Made by a program: the position numbers and the translations under genes
Assembly: GCA_007570785.1 (NCBI GenBank)
Contig: ML661885.1
Location: forward strand, 37,459,771-37,523,770
Origin: Antilocapra americana
Taxonomy: Eukaryota; Chordata; Mammalia; Artiodactyla; Antilocapridae
Direction of reading: 5' to 3'
DNA: 64,000 nt
Shown: in pieces, positions 12,395-24,343 of the stretch
How positions within the stretch are numbered: position 1 is the first letter of the stretch
Layout of the letters: every line of letters starts with the position of its first letter
The notes under the pieces: model-generated
Told to the model about the DNA's origin: nothing
Database searches by the model: none
The model's input: the letters and a program-made list of their open reading frames with translations, nothing else

Positions 12395-12838
12395 CACACA
12401 AGATCCAATGACTACTACCAAAATAAATATCAAATTTTTAAATACATAACACAAACTTTAAAAAGTTACTTAATTAACATTGACTATAGTACTTGGTAAA
12501 TAATAATGTCAGCAGCAACTTTCACATGTTCAAAGGTTTCTGAACGTCCTACTATGGGTAGGAGGTTGGTATTTGTACAAACTAATATTCTCCTGGCTAT
12601 GCTAAAATAAATAGGGTCTTGGATGTTTTGGTTTCTTGGAAAAAAAGCCAAAACATAATTATACAAATATAAAGAGAGTAATTATACTATTTGGGCTTTT
12701 CTAATGTACTCTCCCACATTTTAAACTGTTCGTTAATAGTTTATTTGAGAATATATACATACGTAATATAAAATGTTACTTATTTTCCTAATACAAATCT
12801 GTATTAAAAGGATTTTAACAGAACTAATGACTGAATAT
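12394..12838. other. Unassigned AT-rich sequence
   Basis: No gene or repeat was recognised. Confidence 0.35.
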
Positions 12839-13072
12839 GGGCTTCCCAGGTGGCGCTAGTGGTAAAGAAGCCGCGGTGTCAATTCGGGAGACTTAAGAGA
12901 CACAAGTTTGATCATTGGGTCAGGAAGATCCTCTGGAGGGGGGAATGGCAACACACCGCAGTATTCTTGCCTTCAGAATCCCATGGACAGAGGAGCCTGA
13001 TGGGCTACAGTCCATGGGTTCACAAAGAGTCAGAGATGACTGAAGCAACTTAGAACACACGTACGCATGCAA
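12839..13072 (+). mobile_element. Bov-tA1 SINE
   Basis: Head 'gggcttcccaggtggcgcta', body 'ggcaacacaccgcagtattc' and tail 'agagatgactgaagcaactt'. It is followed at once by a second partial unit, giving a dimer-like arrangement. Confidence 0.93.
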
Positions 13073-13220
13073 CAGGGTCTCTGGGTTGGGAAGATCCCCT
13101 GGAGATAGGAACAGTTACCCATTCCAGTATTTTGGCCTGAAGAATTCCTTGGAATGTATAGTCCATGGGGTCACAAAGAGTCAGACATGACTGAGTGACT
13201 TTCACTTCACTTCACTTCAT
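13073..13220 (+). mobile_element. Bov-tA partial unit with TTCAC tail
   Basis: This begins in the SINE body ('tgggttgggaagatcccctgg') without a tRNA head and ends 'cagacatgactgagtgac' plus a (TTCAC)n tail. With the preceding unit it resembles a dimeric SINE, but two independent insertions are also possible. Confidence 0.85.
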
Positions 13221-13329
13221 GCATGCGATAACTGAACATAATAAACAATTTTGTGATTCTTCAAAAAAAGACTAGATTCAACCCCTCCTAATAAATTCTC
13301 AGAGACTTTCCTTCTTAGTTTTTCTGCAT

Positions 13330-13606
13330 AGACTCAATTCCATTCATTCACTCACTCGTATCCAACTCTTTGAGACCTCACAGACTGCAGCACTCCAGGG
13401 TTCCCAACTTCTGAAGCCTACTCAAACTCATGCCCAATGAGTCTGTGATGCCATCCAACCATCTCATCCTCTTTTGCCCCCTTCTCCTCCTGCCTTCAAT
13501 CTTTCGCAGGGTTAGAGTCTTTTCAAATGAGTCAGTTCTCTGCATGAAGTGGCAAAAGTACTGGAGTTTCAGCTTCAGCATCAGTCCTTCCAATGAATAC
13601 TTAGGA
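13330..13606 (-). mobile_element. BovB LINE 3' fragment (antisense)
   Basis: On the minus strand this reads as the BovB C-terminal part: [15 protein letters not shown], a [11 protein letters not shown] block and [10 protein letters not shown]. It lies directly against the plus-strand BovB that starts at about 13,607. It repeats the same element region found at about 15,190-15,450 in that copy, so the two form an inverted repeat. Confidence 0.9.
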
Positions 13607-15487
13607 TTGAAAAGAAGAGAAGTGAAAAGCAAAGGAGAAAAGGAAAGATATTCCCATCTGAATGCAGAATTCCAAAGAATAGCAAGGAGAGATAAGAAAG
13701 CCTTCCTTAGCAATCAATGCAAAGAAATAGAGGGAAACAACAGAATAGGAAAGACTAGAGATCTCCTCAAAAAAAATAGAGATACCAAGGGAACATTTCA
13801 TGCAAAGATGGGCTCGATACAGAAATGGTATGGACCTAATAGAAGCAGAAGATATTAAGAAGAGGTGGCAAGAATACACAGAAGAACTGAATAAAAAAAA
13901 GATCTTCATGACTCAGATAATCATGATGGTGTGATCAGTCACTCAGCTAGAGCCAGACACCCTAGAAGGTGAAGTCAAGTGGGCCTTAGAAAGCATCACC
14001 ACAAACAAAGCTAGTGTAGGTGATGGAATTCCAGTTGAGCTATTTCAAATCCTAACAGATGATATTATGAAAGTGCTGTGCTCAACATGCCAGCAAATTT
14101 GGAAAACTCAGCAATGGCCACAGGATTGGAAAAGGTCAGTTTACATTCCTATCCCAAAGAAAGGCAATGCCAAAGAATGCTCAAACTACCACACAATTGC
14201 TCTCAACTAGCATGCTAGTAAAGTAATGCTCAAAATTCTCCAAGTCAGGCTTCAGCAATATGTGAACCGTGAACTTCCAGATGTTCAAGCTGGATTTAGA
14301 AAAGGCAGAGGAACCAGAGATCAAATTGCCAACATCCACTGGATTATCGAAAAAGCAAAAGGGTTCCAGAAAAATATCTACTTTTGCTTTATTGACTATG
14401 CCAAAGCCTTTGACTGTGTGGATCACAATAAACTGTGGAAAATTCTGAAGAGATGGGAATACCAGACCATCTGACCTGTCTCTTGAGAAACCTGTATGCA
14501 GGTCAGGAAACAACAGTTAGAACTGGACATGGAACAACAGACTGGTTCCCAATAGGAAAAGGAGTACATCAAGGCTGTATATTGTCACCGTGCTTATTTA
14601 ACTTATATGCAGAGTACATCATGAGAAACGCTGGGCTGGAAGAAGCACAAGCTGGAATCAGGATTGCCAGGAGAAATATCAATAACCTCAGATATGCAGA
14701 CAATACCACCTTTATGGCAGAAAGTGAAGAGGAACTAAAAAGCCCCTTGATGAAAATGAAAGAGGAGAGTAAAATAGTTGGCTTAAGGTTCAACATTAAG
14801 AAAACTAAGATCATGGCATCTGGTCCCATTACTTAATGGGAAATAGATGGGGAAACAGTGGAAACAGTGTCAGACTTTATTTTTTGGGCTCCAAAATCAC
14901 TGCAGATGGTGACTGCAGCCATGAAATCAAAAGACACCTACTCCTTGGAAGGAAAGTTATGGCCAACCTGGATAGTATATGAAAAGCAGAGACATTACTT
15001 TACCAACAAAGGTCCATATAGTCAAGGCTATGGTTTTTCCAGTAATCATGTATGGATGTGAGAGTTGGACAGTGAAAAAGGCTGAGCACCAAAGAATTGA
15101 TGCTTTTGAACTGTGGTGTTGGAGAAGACTCTTGAGAGTCCCTTGGACTGCAAGGAGATCCAACCAGTCCATCCTAAAGGAGATCAGTCCTGGGTGTTCA
15201 TTGGAAAGACTGGTGTTGAAGCTGAAACTCCAATACTTTGGCCACCTCATGAAAAGAGTTGACTCATTGGAAAAGACCCTGATGCTGGTAAGTATTGGGG
15301 GCAGGAGGAGAAGGGGACGACAGAGGATGAGATGGCTGGATGGCATCACCGACTCAATGCACATGGGTTTGGGTGGACTCCAGGAGTTGGTAATGGATGG
15401 GGATGCCTGGCAAGCTGCGGTTCATGGGGTCACAAAGAGTCGGACACGACTGAGCGACTGTAGTGAACTGACCTGAACTGAACTCAA
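13607..15487 (+). mobile_element. BovB LINE, longest copy in the window
   Basis: It covers the post-endonuclease linker (FQRIARRDKKAFL at about 13,670-13,710), the RT domain and the complete 3' end with an ACTGA-type tail. RT motifs seen are FIDYAKAFDCVDHNKLW (about 14,388), HQGCILSPCLFNLYAEY (about 14,570) and YADN (about 14,693), where the family has the catalytic YADD, so the second Asp is lost. The longest clean piece is 14,979-15,476 (165 codons), ending in the C-terminal KSRTRLSD region. Frameshifts near 14,450 and 14,885 and a TAA at 14,834-14,836 break the frame. There is no endonuclease domain. Confidence 0.95.
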
Positions 15488-15838
15488 CAGAATCATGAAT
15501 TTCCCTGAGCAAAATTTTATATAAAAGTGTAAAGTAGTCTGTGAACTATTCTCAAATTTTCTAAGAAAAGATTCTTCAGATTTGGAGGGGAAAAAAAAAC
15601 CTCAAAGTTTAGTGTAACAATACTGAATGTCTCTACCTATTATATTAATATCTAAAGGGGGAAAAAACCTCAGCTTATACTTCTTTGGGAAGTTTTTTAC
15701 AGAGATCTGAGTGATCTATAGTTTGCCACCAACTTAAAGCTGATGATTTTTCAATGGAAATATTTAATTGATGTTTATTGTAGCTATTATTAGATATAAG
15801 CTATATTTACCATGAGAACAACTGGTGTTTTGGTTATT
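15488..15838. other. Unassigned AT-rich sequence
   Basis: No gene or repeat was recognised. Confidence 0.35.
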
Positions 15839-15849
15839 TAAAAATGAAT

Positions 15850-16064
15850 ATTTCACTATTATATATAAGGTAGACAACTAACAAGGACCTACTGTATAGA
15901 ACAGGAAACTCTACTCAATATTCTATGATAACATGTATGAGAAAAAAATCTTAAAAGGAATGAATATATGTATATGTATACCTGAATCATTTTGCTGTAC
16001 ACCTGAAACTAACATAGCATTGCAAATCAAATATATTCCAATAAAATTAAAATATTTTTAAAAA
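15850..16064 (+). mobile_element. Short 5'-truncated L1 3' end with TSD
   Basis: This matches the artiodactyl L1 3' terminus: 'acaaggacctactgtatag', 'caggaaactctactcaatat', 'gaatcattttgctgtacac' and 'attccaataaaat'. It is flanked by the direct repeat TAAAAATGAAT at 15,839-15,849 and 16,065-16,075, the expected mark of L1 insertion. Confidence 0.88.
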
Positions 16065-16075
16065 TAAAAATGAAT

Positions 16076-17753
16076 GTTTTTAGATACATCCTGAAAACTA
16101 TAAAAGGTCTTCAACTTTCTCCTTCCTTGTGTCCAATTTCATCCCTTCTTTTCAAATTGTCAGGCAAACTTGTTCCCAGTAAATTCAGACAAAGAAAAAC
16201 TTTGTGTGTGTTTATTTCATTTATAATTGAACTGCTAAAATTAGCCCAATTCTGTATGAGTCCAGAATATTACATCCATACTGTATTCTGTTTGTCACTA
16301 GTTGTGTTTCTTAATTCTATTGTTGCTGATTCGCTTCATGCAAACTAGCTGCTATGTCATAAGAAAAAAAAACCCACAAAAACAGATTCTGGTCTTGCTG
16401 GCAGTTGCAACCACAGTCTTAAAGTAGCCTCTTCACTCTCCAATAATTCAGGGGGAAACAATCATTACTATCTATCCTATCTTAGAGTAAGGATATAGAA
16501 ACTGCAGTGGAAGATTTCTCTAAATATCCATCTGCTTGAATATCACTTGCAGCATCTATACAGGAAAAGATAGGGAGCGACAATACAACCCAGATGTCTC
16601 TGACCTTTTCTTGGCTCTTTGCAGTGCTGAATAATAGAATATTTAGTTATTTTTCTAAAAGTATAATTACATTTTTATGTGTTATTTACCCTTATATTAC
16701 AATCAATAATACAAACAGAAAAAGAAATCATAACATATATTCAGTCCCATTTTTGACATTACTATAAATAACCTCTTTGATTTATTAAGATCAAGCTATG
16801 CCATCTTTTTAATCTTCAGCTTTTGGGCTGGACACGTGCATGTGTGTGTGTAAATACATGTATCACATACACACATATACATATATAATTGGCCTGCAGG
16901 TAGCAACTGTAAGAAGAGGGAAGTAAAACTATTTTCTGAATATGAAGAAAAAGCAAAAAATATATACACAATGGTTAGTCACATATTTGAAAGCTCATTG
17001 TTTTATCTACGTAAAAAACAACTTCTTTTTTACATTTTTTTCTTTGATTTTTTTTATTCCACTCATTTCAAGGATTCTTTCTCATAACATGTTCAGACTT
17101 TACAGATCTTATGGATATCACAAGTATTTTTAAATTATTAAAATTACAGGGAAACTTTATAGATAACTAGAAAAACAGAATAAAAAATAGCCCATAATTG
17201 TTACCAAGAATATACCAGTAGAAAATTCACACGCATTTTAACAACTTCCCTAGTTCAAAAAAATGATAAAATTGTTATGCAATTATTTGACTGTGACTGC
17301 ACTTTTTACCTTCCTTTTGATCTATCATATTGCTTCATAAAGAAGAAAGCTTTAAATGATATCAAAAGAGTTATTCACTAAGCACTGTGCCCTTCAGGTC
17401 TGAATGTAAAAATTCACATCTGGTGTGACAATAAACAATTTAGAACATGAAACTATAAAGTACAATGAGAGTTTAAGATTGATTTTCCAAAACTCTGACA
17501 AAGTGAATAAATACCTAGGATGTTCTTTAACGTTTATCTAAAAGTTGCCAGTACTTTACCCTACTCAAAGACATCACAGATTTAATATAGAAAATTATAT
17601 CATTGATATACTTTATACTCAATCTTATCCAGTAGTAGATACTGAGTAAGAAAAAAACCCAAGATTCTAAATATACTTTCAGATAAGAAGATCATGTGCA
17701 ACAGGGCAGATCCAATATATTTCAATCATTCATATTAAAAATACATGACTTAC
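16076..17753. other. Unassigned AT-rich sequence
   Basis: No gene or named repeat. A short imperfect TG/CA tract with ACATGTAT-like units is at about 16,838-16,890. Confidence 0.35.
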
Positions 17754-17791
17754 CTACTAAACCCCAAGCCTACTTTTCTTAGCTCTGCTCC
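17754..17791 (-). CDS. Candidate 38-bp minus-strand exon (weak)
   Basis: On the minus strand the segment is bounded by a pyrimidine-rich acceptor ending CTCTAAAG and by the donor TAG|GTAAGTCA. Only one frame is open, giving 12 codons starting GAELRKVG and leaving two bases. It starts at a codon boundary, which agrees with the phase left by the candidate exon at 24,344-24,489. I do not recognise the peptide. The small size and visual detection make this speculative. Confidence 0.15.
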
Positions 17792-18639
17792 CTTTAGAGC
17801 CGTTAACAGGAGATACAAGTGCAAAGTAAAATTAGTACGTCATGCAGAAAGAATATGTGGCTATTAAAGATAAAAAGATCAGAATGAGGGTGCCTCCAGT
17901 TTCTTAACCCTCAACCAAAATCCAGAGCATTTGGTCTCTGCCATTCACTGGAGAACTAAAGAGGCACAAGGGAGCTACCCAGGAAGATGATCCTTCCTCC
18001 AAGACAGCAGCCTCTGTAACAGGACTCCAAATGGCACAGGCACCAGAGGGAATTACTGAGCTGTCACTGACTTAGGGGCCTCGAGTGTCAGGGAAAGAGA
18101 AGTTGGTTGTCAACTTATTATCAATGCCAAGTTTATATCACATTTAAAAAATAAATACCAATACCCAGTTCATTAAAATGCTTTATTAAAATGGGATAGT
18201 ATTTTATTCTCTTCCTCTACAAAAAAGTTACAATGCCTATCTTGGGGATTTTTCTTATGCAGACATCTGATAAAATAACTACATTTAAATAGTGAGTATT
18301 CCATTAATAATGGCATCTTCCAAGTATAAGAAAAATTTCTGGAAAAGTGAGTGAAAAGAAAAACATGTTAGCAACTTGCTAGTTAAGATATTGAAAAATT
18401 TCCCAATTTTAAACTATAGCTATCCTTGCAGTATGAAATTCATTCAATATTTAACTTTTTCTATATTCATTCTCTTTACTCAAGTTACATGTAAACACAT
18501 ATTTAGGTCATTTTTGTTTTCAACACTTTTTCTCACTAGCGACTCTGTGCTATATACATATAAAAACAGCCAAAACAGCCAATTCTACGTAAAAGGATAA
18601 AACACTAACATCAGTCCTTAAGTCTCTTTATTCCAAGAG
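17792..18639. other. Unassigned sequence
   Basis: No gene or named repeat. The 17,880-18,090 part has higher GC than its surroundings and could be an old element or unique sequence. Confidence 0.3.
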
Positions 18640-19189
18640 GTGCATGTAATTTTTCTTTTTCCTGATGGCAGACACTGACTGTTACTGTCTCTCCCAGCTC
18701 CCCTTCACCAGGCTGATGAATCCTTTCCCCGGAGCTGTGTGCGCTGGCTGCTATAAAGACGTTCATTCCCCATTTCAGCAAACTGTCCTCCTCAACTAAC
18801 AGGAGTCACCTTCTCTGGAACATAGTGCTGACAATTCTATACCCCAAGTATGGCCCGGGGCCAATGCCCTCCTGAGACAGGGATGCCAAAGTCTACCACT
18901 CTTGCCTCAAAGGAGAAAACACTGTCATATGATTAACTCAAGATTTAAGCCCCCAAACATACACCTTCCCACACATACACATACCCAGGCTAGGCTACAC
19001 TCGGCCAAGGTGAGGCTTTACTAGAGACCCCTTCAGCTGACCATCCCTCTCCTGCTGTTTCCTCTTCCCTAGCCTGCTTCTATCACTTCCTTAAAGGTTG
19101 TTCCTGAAGAACAGATCCTAAACAAATCATATACACAGAAATCCCTGTCTCAAGCTCTGCTTCTAATGAACTTGACCTAAGACAATAAA
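18640..19189 (+). repeat. Probable old LTR, family uncertain
   Basis: A GC-elevated block ending in 'aatccctgtctcaagctctgc' (about 19,140) and 'ttgacctaagacaataaa', a composition typical of the 3' end of ERVL-type LTRs. It lies just upstream of the MaLR internal region but does not look like the MLT1-type LTR at the other end, so it may be separate. Confidence 0.35.
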
Positions 19190-19394
19190 TGGGCTTCCCT
19201 GGAGGCTCAAACAGTAAAGAATCTGCTTGCAGTGCAGGAGACGCAGGTTTGAACCCTGGCTCACAAAGATCCCCTGGAGAAGGAAATGGCAACCCACTGC
19301 AGTATTCTTGCCTGGAGAATTCTATGGACAGAGGCAGGCTACCATCCACGGAGTTGCAAAGAGTCAGACACGACTGAGCAAATAACATACATAG
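19190..19394 (+). mobile_element. Bov-tA SINE
   Basis: Head 'gggcttccctggaggctc', body 'ggagaaggaaatggcaaccc' and tail 'agtcagacacgactgagc'. It is inserted between the LTR-like block and the MaLR internal sequence. Confidence 0.93.
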
Positions 19395-22300
19395 GACAAA
19401 AAGCATCACGGGTCAGTCTAGGAGATAGACTCTAAGAAAGATCTGGAGTTGGCTCACTCACTAGCTAACCGGAAAGAAGTAGCCTCTTACTGGTGTAAGT
19501 GGAACACCACTTACACGGTCCTTGACAAGCAGTGGTGATGAAGTTGTCAAGATTTTCATCTGCAGTGAACTGCATTGGATTATAGGTAGAAAGGGATACA
19601 TTCAATCGCGTAATATCTCAGTCATTTGAGGAATATGAGAAAAACTAACTATAAAGACTGAAATTGGATGGCTGTTACGGAATGCCAGACAGAGGCATTG
19701 AAAATTTGAAAATAACAAGTTCAGGGCAGCCAGCCACCAATATAAAGCAAAGCAGAGTCAAAGGACCTCCCTAGCCTCATTTAAAGGGTCCTCTTCCCTT
19801 AAAGCCAGATGAAAGAGCCAAAGACTAGTTCAGAATTTAATTATAAGAGTGAAAGAACTTCAGAAATAGCTAAAATCTCAGCCTTTTCCATGTCAAAGTG
19901 AGGAGCATCAGAAACATGAGACTTGAGATGGGACTCCCTAAGGAGATACACACGAGGTCACTGAAACTCAGAATCCCTGAGTCCTATGGAAGTGACCTAC
20001 CCTCCCCATCTCAAATTATTGAAAGACAGAGGACCCCCTTGATTGAAGACTATGCAGAAGGCTCAAGTCATGTACAGGCCTCCCAACACTCTGCTGGTTT
20101 CCCTCAGGATCTGCCACCTGATCAAAAAGGGTCAAATCTTAATAAAACCCAATTGAGAAAGTACCGGCTTTGTGAAGGATAAAAAGAGATTATACCTCCA
20201 AACAGAACCTAGCCAACACATATCAATAGGAACTGGGAGAGTATGACTGGCAGTGAATCCTACAAGGGCTAGGTGGAAGAGGGTAAAATATAAAGCTAGA
20301 TAAGAGAATTTAGATAAGACAGGATTTTTAACTCTGGCAATGGCCACAGCAGATGCTATTAATATGCAACTAGATTGCTCCTGAAAGCTTAAAAGTGATG
20401 ATCCGCATTAAACGAAATAGAGATGCCAGCACTGCCCTAGAAAATTGTTGAAGGAGGCATCAAAAAACTTAGTGAAGTGTGTATGATGGAATAGTCAGCC
20501 TCAGAAGACTGAAAAATGTTCTGGCTATGTTCCTCAGGAGAACTCAGAGGACTTACCAACTTGATACAAAAATGCACTAGTGAGGTAACGGTCGTCTGCA
20601 GGCCCAGGTTAGTAGAAGATGCTATTGGAAAACTGGGCTCCCTCGTATCAATGGAAAGGATGGGAGTGGGGAAGATCCAGACATTGTGAAGAGTGGATAC
20701 ATGATCCATGGGATCTAAAGCACCATCGTAACCCCACCACCACCAGTTAGAGAAGGGGCGAGTAGCGTCAACCATAAATGGAGTCCCAGCCCATGTCTAT
20801 CTCACAGTGGACCCATGGGTTATTTACCTGATTTCCAAATGTATAAAAATCAGAATGGATGACATACTCAGCAATCGGCAGAAACATAACGTTGATTTTT
20901 TTTTTTTAACCTGGAGAGCTCCTGTTACCTTACAACCACTGTCAAGATGGTAAGTGAAAATTGATTTGCATACTGAGGGAAACTTCAATGACTAGGACCA
21001 TTCTCAGAGACTTAAATGGTGGCATATTGTGACTCCTGTAACACGCCCACTTAATCCACCAGTCTGGCCTTTGCCAATCCAAACAGACCATGGGAGATGA
21101 TGACATACTACTATAAACATAACCAAGCTGTAAACCCCAGATTCAACTGTTGTGCCAACCGTGGTATCTTTACTAGAACTGATTAACACAGTATTAAATA
21201 AGTGATGTGTTGTTATTTATTTGGTGAAAGTAATTTTCCACCATCAGAAAGGAATATTTGAAGCAATTTACATTCACATAGGCCAAACCACTGTATATCT
21301 TCAGACTTACCCCAAGTAAACGTTAATTTTCCTGTTCTCTGATATAGTCAGAAGGAAACTTACTAACTAAATAAATGTTTCACAGAATCACTTTGGCCAA
21401 CTATTTTGATAATAGTCTGTTAAGTGTACCAGAACAGCAACTGGATGGTAATTCACATGCATTCCAGAAGAGGAAGTAAGAGAGAAACCTCAAAAGCTTA
21501 TGTTTTTAGGATTTCAGGGTTATGGAACACCCCAGAACATCTCTAACATAAAGGAATGTTGATTGCACCTTAGCCTCTGAACACTAAGAAAAAAGTCTAA
21601 AATTTGTTAGAACCTATCAGTTTTGAAGGTAGCATATTCTGTACTTGAGAATATTGCTCTTCCCCTGAGAAAACAGGGGGCTGCTTATTGTGAGTAGGCT
21701 GAGAGCAAAAAAAAGAGACTTGCAGTGGATCCAGGCTGCTATACCGCCCCATAGAGCACATGGTAGAGAGATATCTGTGGTAGAAAGAGAAGCCATGTGG
21801 GAGAACTGCAACACAAACTCACAGGATTCTAGAACAAGCCCAGGCTATCAAAGCAGAGTTAAAAACACTGCTTCTGTCATACTGTCGGGTCCCAGAGGAG
21901 ACAGAATATCTGACCTTGAGATATCAAATGACCATACATCCAGAAGAGCCCTTTAAGTGACTGGCAAACCATAAGCTCAGACAGGCTCAGCAGCATCCCA
22001 TAATAAAATGAAAGCAATTCACCTGAGATTAGGGTTGAGCAGGTACAGAGGGCATGAGTAAGTGGCCCAGAGAGGTGGCCCAGGCTAAGTCACTAAACGC
22101 TGTTCCATCAGTGCTTCCTCTGAAGTTCATATTCACTTACATATCAGCTGAAGAGGAAAGAATAAGGCTGGCACTGGATAATGAATGGGTCAGCTCACAG
22201 TCTGTGAGTGTAAGCTAAAAATGGAGTGCTGCTGGGCCTCAGATTCAAGGTTGGCCCTGAAAGGCATTGATAAAGGGAAATCCTCTCAACAGTCAGACCT

Positions 22301-22541
22301 TATCCACAATTTTGTGATGAGAAAAAAACACATAGACTGATGGATAGTGGTGAATAGCTTAGCCGATAGGTTAGGGGGCAGAATAGAAGCAAGACTGAAA
22401 CATGTGAGACAGGGAGTTCCAATAACGAAATGTGTGGATAGAACTATGAGAGTGCATGAAAGGTATCTGGACCTCTGTATCGTACATTACATGTACCAGA
22501 GAACATCTGCTACAAAAGAGGTATTAAGTAACCAAGGAATG
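19395..22541 (+). mobile_element. MaLR (ERVL-MaLR) endogenous retroelement, internal region
   Basis: The region resembles the non-coding internal sequence of mammalian MaLR elements. Landmarks are 'gggactccctaaggagata' (about 19,931), 'caggatctgccacctgatc' (about 20,105), 'aaaagtgatgatccgcatt' (about 20,391) followed by 'atgccagcactgccc', 'gtgaggtaacggtcg' (about 20,580) and 'tggagtcccagcccatg' (about 20,778). All frames are broken. The 94-codon frame at 19,898-20,182 and the 88-codon frame at 21,690-21,956 are remnants or chance. The part after about 21,300 could belong to another ERVL family. Confidence 0.5.
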
Positions 22542-22880
22542 GGCTTCCCTGGTGGCTCAGTGGTAAAAAGAAATCACCTATCAATGCAGGAGACAGGGTT
22601 TGATCCCAGATCTGGGAAGATACCACATGACACAGAGCAACTAAGCCCATGAACCACAGCTGTGGTTCTGTGCACTAGAGTCCGGGAGCCGCAATTACCA
22701 AGTCCACGCATTGCAAGTACTGAAGCCCACACACCTTAGAGCCTGTGCTCCGCCCCAAGAGAAGCCACCGCAATGAGAAGCCCATGCACCTCACTAAAGA
22801 GTACCCTTGACTCGGCACAACCAGAGACAACCCCAAGCAGCAACGAAGGCCCAGCACAACCAAAACTAAGTTAAAAAATT
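22542..22880 (+). mobile_element. CHR-2 type cetartiodactyl tRNA-derived SINE
   Basis: The head 'gggcttccctggtggctcag' is followed by the CHR-2 body rather than the BovB-like body: 'acagagcaactaagcccatg', 'ctgtggttctgtgcactag', 'gaagccaccgcaatgag' and 'cccagcacaaccaaaac', with an A-rich end. The family predates Bov-tA and is shared with whales and hippos. Confidence 0.85.
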
Positions 22881-23178
22881 GTTTTAAAAAGTAGACCAAT
22901 GAATCGGCCAGCCTTGATTCTCACCAACCCCACCTACCTCCATAAGTGAAACAAAACCACGGTGGCAGATTTGTAAGCTGTATATGTGCCCAGCAGCATT
23001 CTCTATTTTTACCATGATTGATAAACCACTCCACCTCAGAAGAAGCCAAACCTATAGACACCTTCATCTTGGACTTCTAGCCTCCAGAAGTATGAGAAAA
23101 GAAATGTCTGTGGTTTAAGCCACTTGGTACCGCTTGCAGTTCTTTGTTATGGCTACCCTAGGAAACTACCACAGATTG
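22881..23178 (+). mobile_element. MaLR (MLT1-like) LTR, 3' part
   Basis: It ends with the block typical of this LTR group: 'cttggacttctagcctccag', then 'gtttaagccacttgg' and 'gttatggctaccctaggaaac'. It probably is the 3' LTR of the internal region at 19,395-22,541, separated from it by the CHR-2 insertion. Confidence 0.7.
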
Positions 23179-23460
23179 TACATGAGGGTTTTGGGGGTTT
23201 TTTTTAGTATTTCAAAATTTAATAACTAATAAAGTTAAAAATAATATGAAAGCAGCCAATGCCAATTATGAAAGCAATTTATATGTTCATTGTGGAAATG
23301 TAGTGAACCTTTTTTAGGAAAGCTATTTGGCAATAATAAGAGTCTTAGAAAAGAAGATAGAATTTGACCTAGTAATTGGACTTCAGGGAATCTTTCAGAG
23401 TGAGATCCTGCATAGAGAAAAAGGTGTAATTAATAGTAATTAATTACCATTATTATTATT

Positions 23461-23681
23461 GGGCTTTCCAGGTGGCGCTAGTGATAAAGAACTCATCTGC
23501 CAATGCAACAGACCTAAGAGACCAGGGTCAATCCCTGAGTTGCAAAGATTCCTGGAGAAGGAAATGGCAATTCACTCCAGTATTCTTGCCTGGAGAATCT
23601 CATGGACAGAAGAGCCTGGTGGGCTACAGTACATAGAGTGGCAAAGAGTCGGACACAACTGAAGCGAATTAGCAGTCAGGC
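23461..23681 (+). mobile_element. Bov-tA1 SINE with perfect TSD
   Basis: Full-length copy from 'gggctttccaggtggcgcta' to 'gaagcgaattagcagtcagg'. It is flanked by the 15-base direct repeat ACCATTATTATTATT at 23,446-23,460 and 23,682-23,696. Confidence 0.96.
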
Positions 23682-23696
23682 ACCATTATTATTATT

Positions 23697-23790
23697 ATTT
23701 ACTTAGTGTTTATTATTTGCCAGGCCATGTTCTAAATGTTTCCATATTTTAGCTCATTCAATTTTCATAAAATTCATTGTCGCCTTGTTT
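23697..23790 (-). mobile_element. MIR SINE fragment
   Basis: It resembles the reverse complement of the MIR 3' half: 'gtttattatttgccaggcc' then 'atgttctaaatg' and 'tagctcattcaatttt'. Confidence 0.55.
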
Positions 23791-24343
23791 ATTTTTAAGT
23801 TAAAATTTAAATTATAAAACCCCAAAGCATTTGCTGTTAACATTTTGGTAACTTTTCTTCATTTGCTTTTTCTATGATTTTTTTCTTATTTGTATAACAA
23901 AAACAAAAAGCACATAAACGTTCTTTTTTCACTTGACATGGGTGAAGGAAGTCAGATAGTATTATTCTATTAATAAATCACTGAAAGTATAAACGAAATC
24001 AATAGGAAACTAGGACTTTGCTTTATGTGCAAGATTTTATGAACCCACACAAAATGAAGTTAAGCTCTTTCTTTGAATACTCTAATCTCATATATTTTTA
24101 GGTTTGTTTTTGTTTATTTTTTCATTCAATTATAGCTGCACTAGAAGTAATGTTAGTGTTGGATAAGACAAAGTTATTTCTTAATGCCAATCCTCAAATG
24201 TCTACAGATGTATAATCAAGTGTAGCCACAAATAGGATTCAAACAAATTTGGAGAGAACAGTTTGAGAATTTTAAACAGATGCTAAGAAACATTCAAACC
24301 ATCTGTAAGATTGGATGGAGGAAGATGGCTTAACAAGACTCAC
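23791..24343. other. Unassigned AT-rich sequence
   Basis: No gene or repeat was recognised. On the minus strand this would be intron downstream of the candidate exon that ends at 24,344. Confidence 0.3.

Noticed and set aside
21690..21956. Plus-strand 88-codon frame as a retroviral protein gene
   Set aside because: It lies in decayed MaLR/ERVL internal sequence, has no recognised retroviral motif, and neighbouring frames are broken. It is treated as a remnant.
22542..22600. SINE heads as possible tRNA genes
   Set aside because: The heads of Bov-tA and CHR-2 copies derive from tRNA but lack a complete cloverleaf and are followed by SINE bodies. None qualifies as a tRNA gene.
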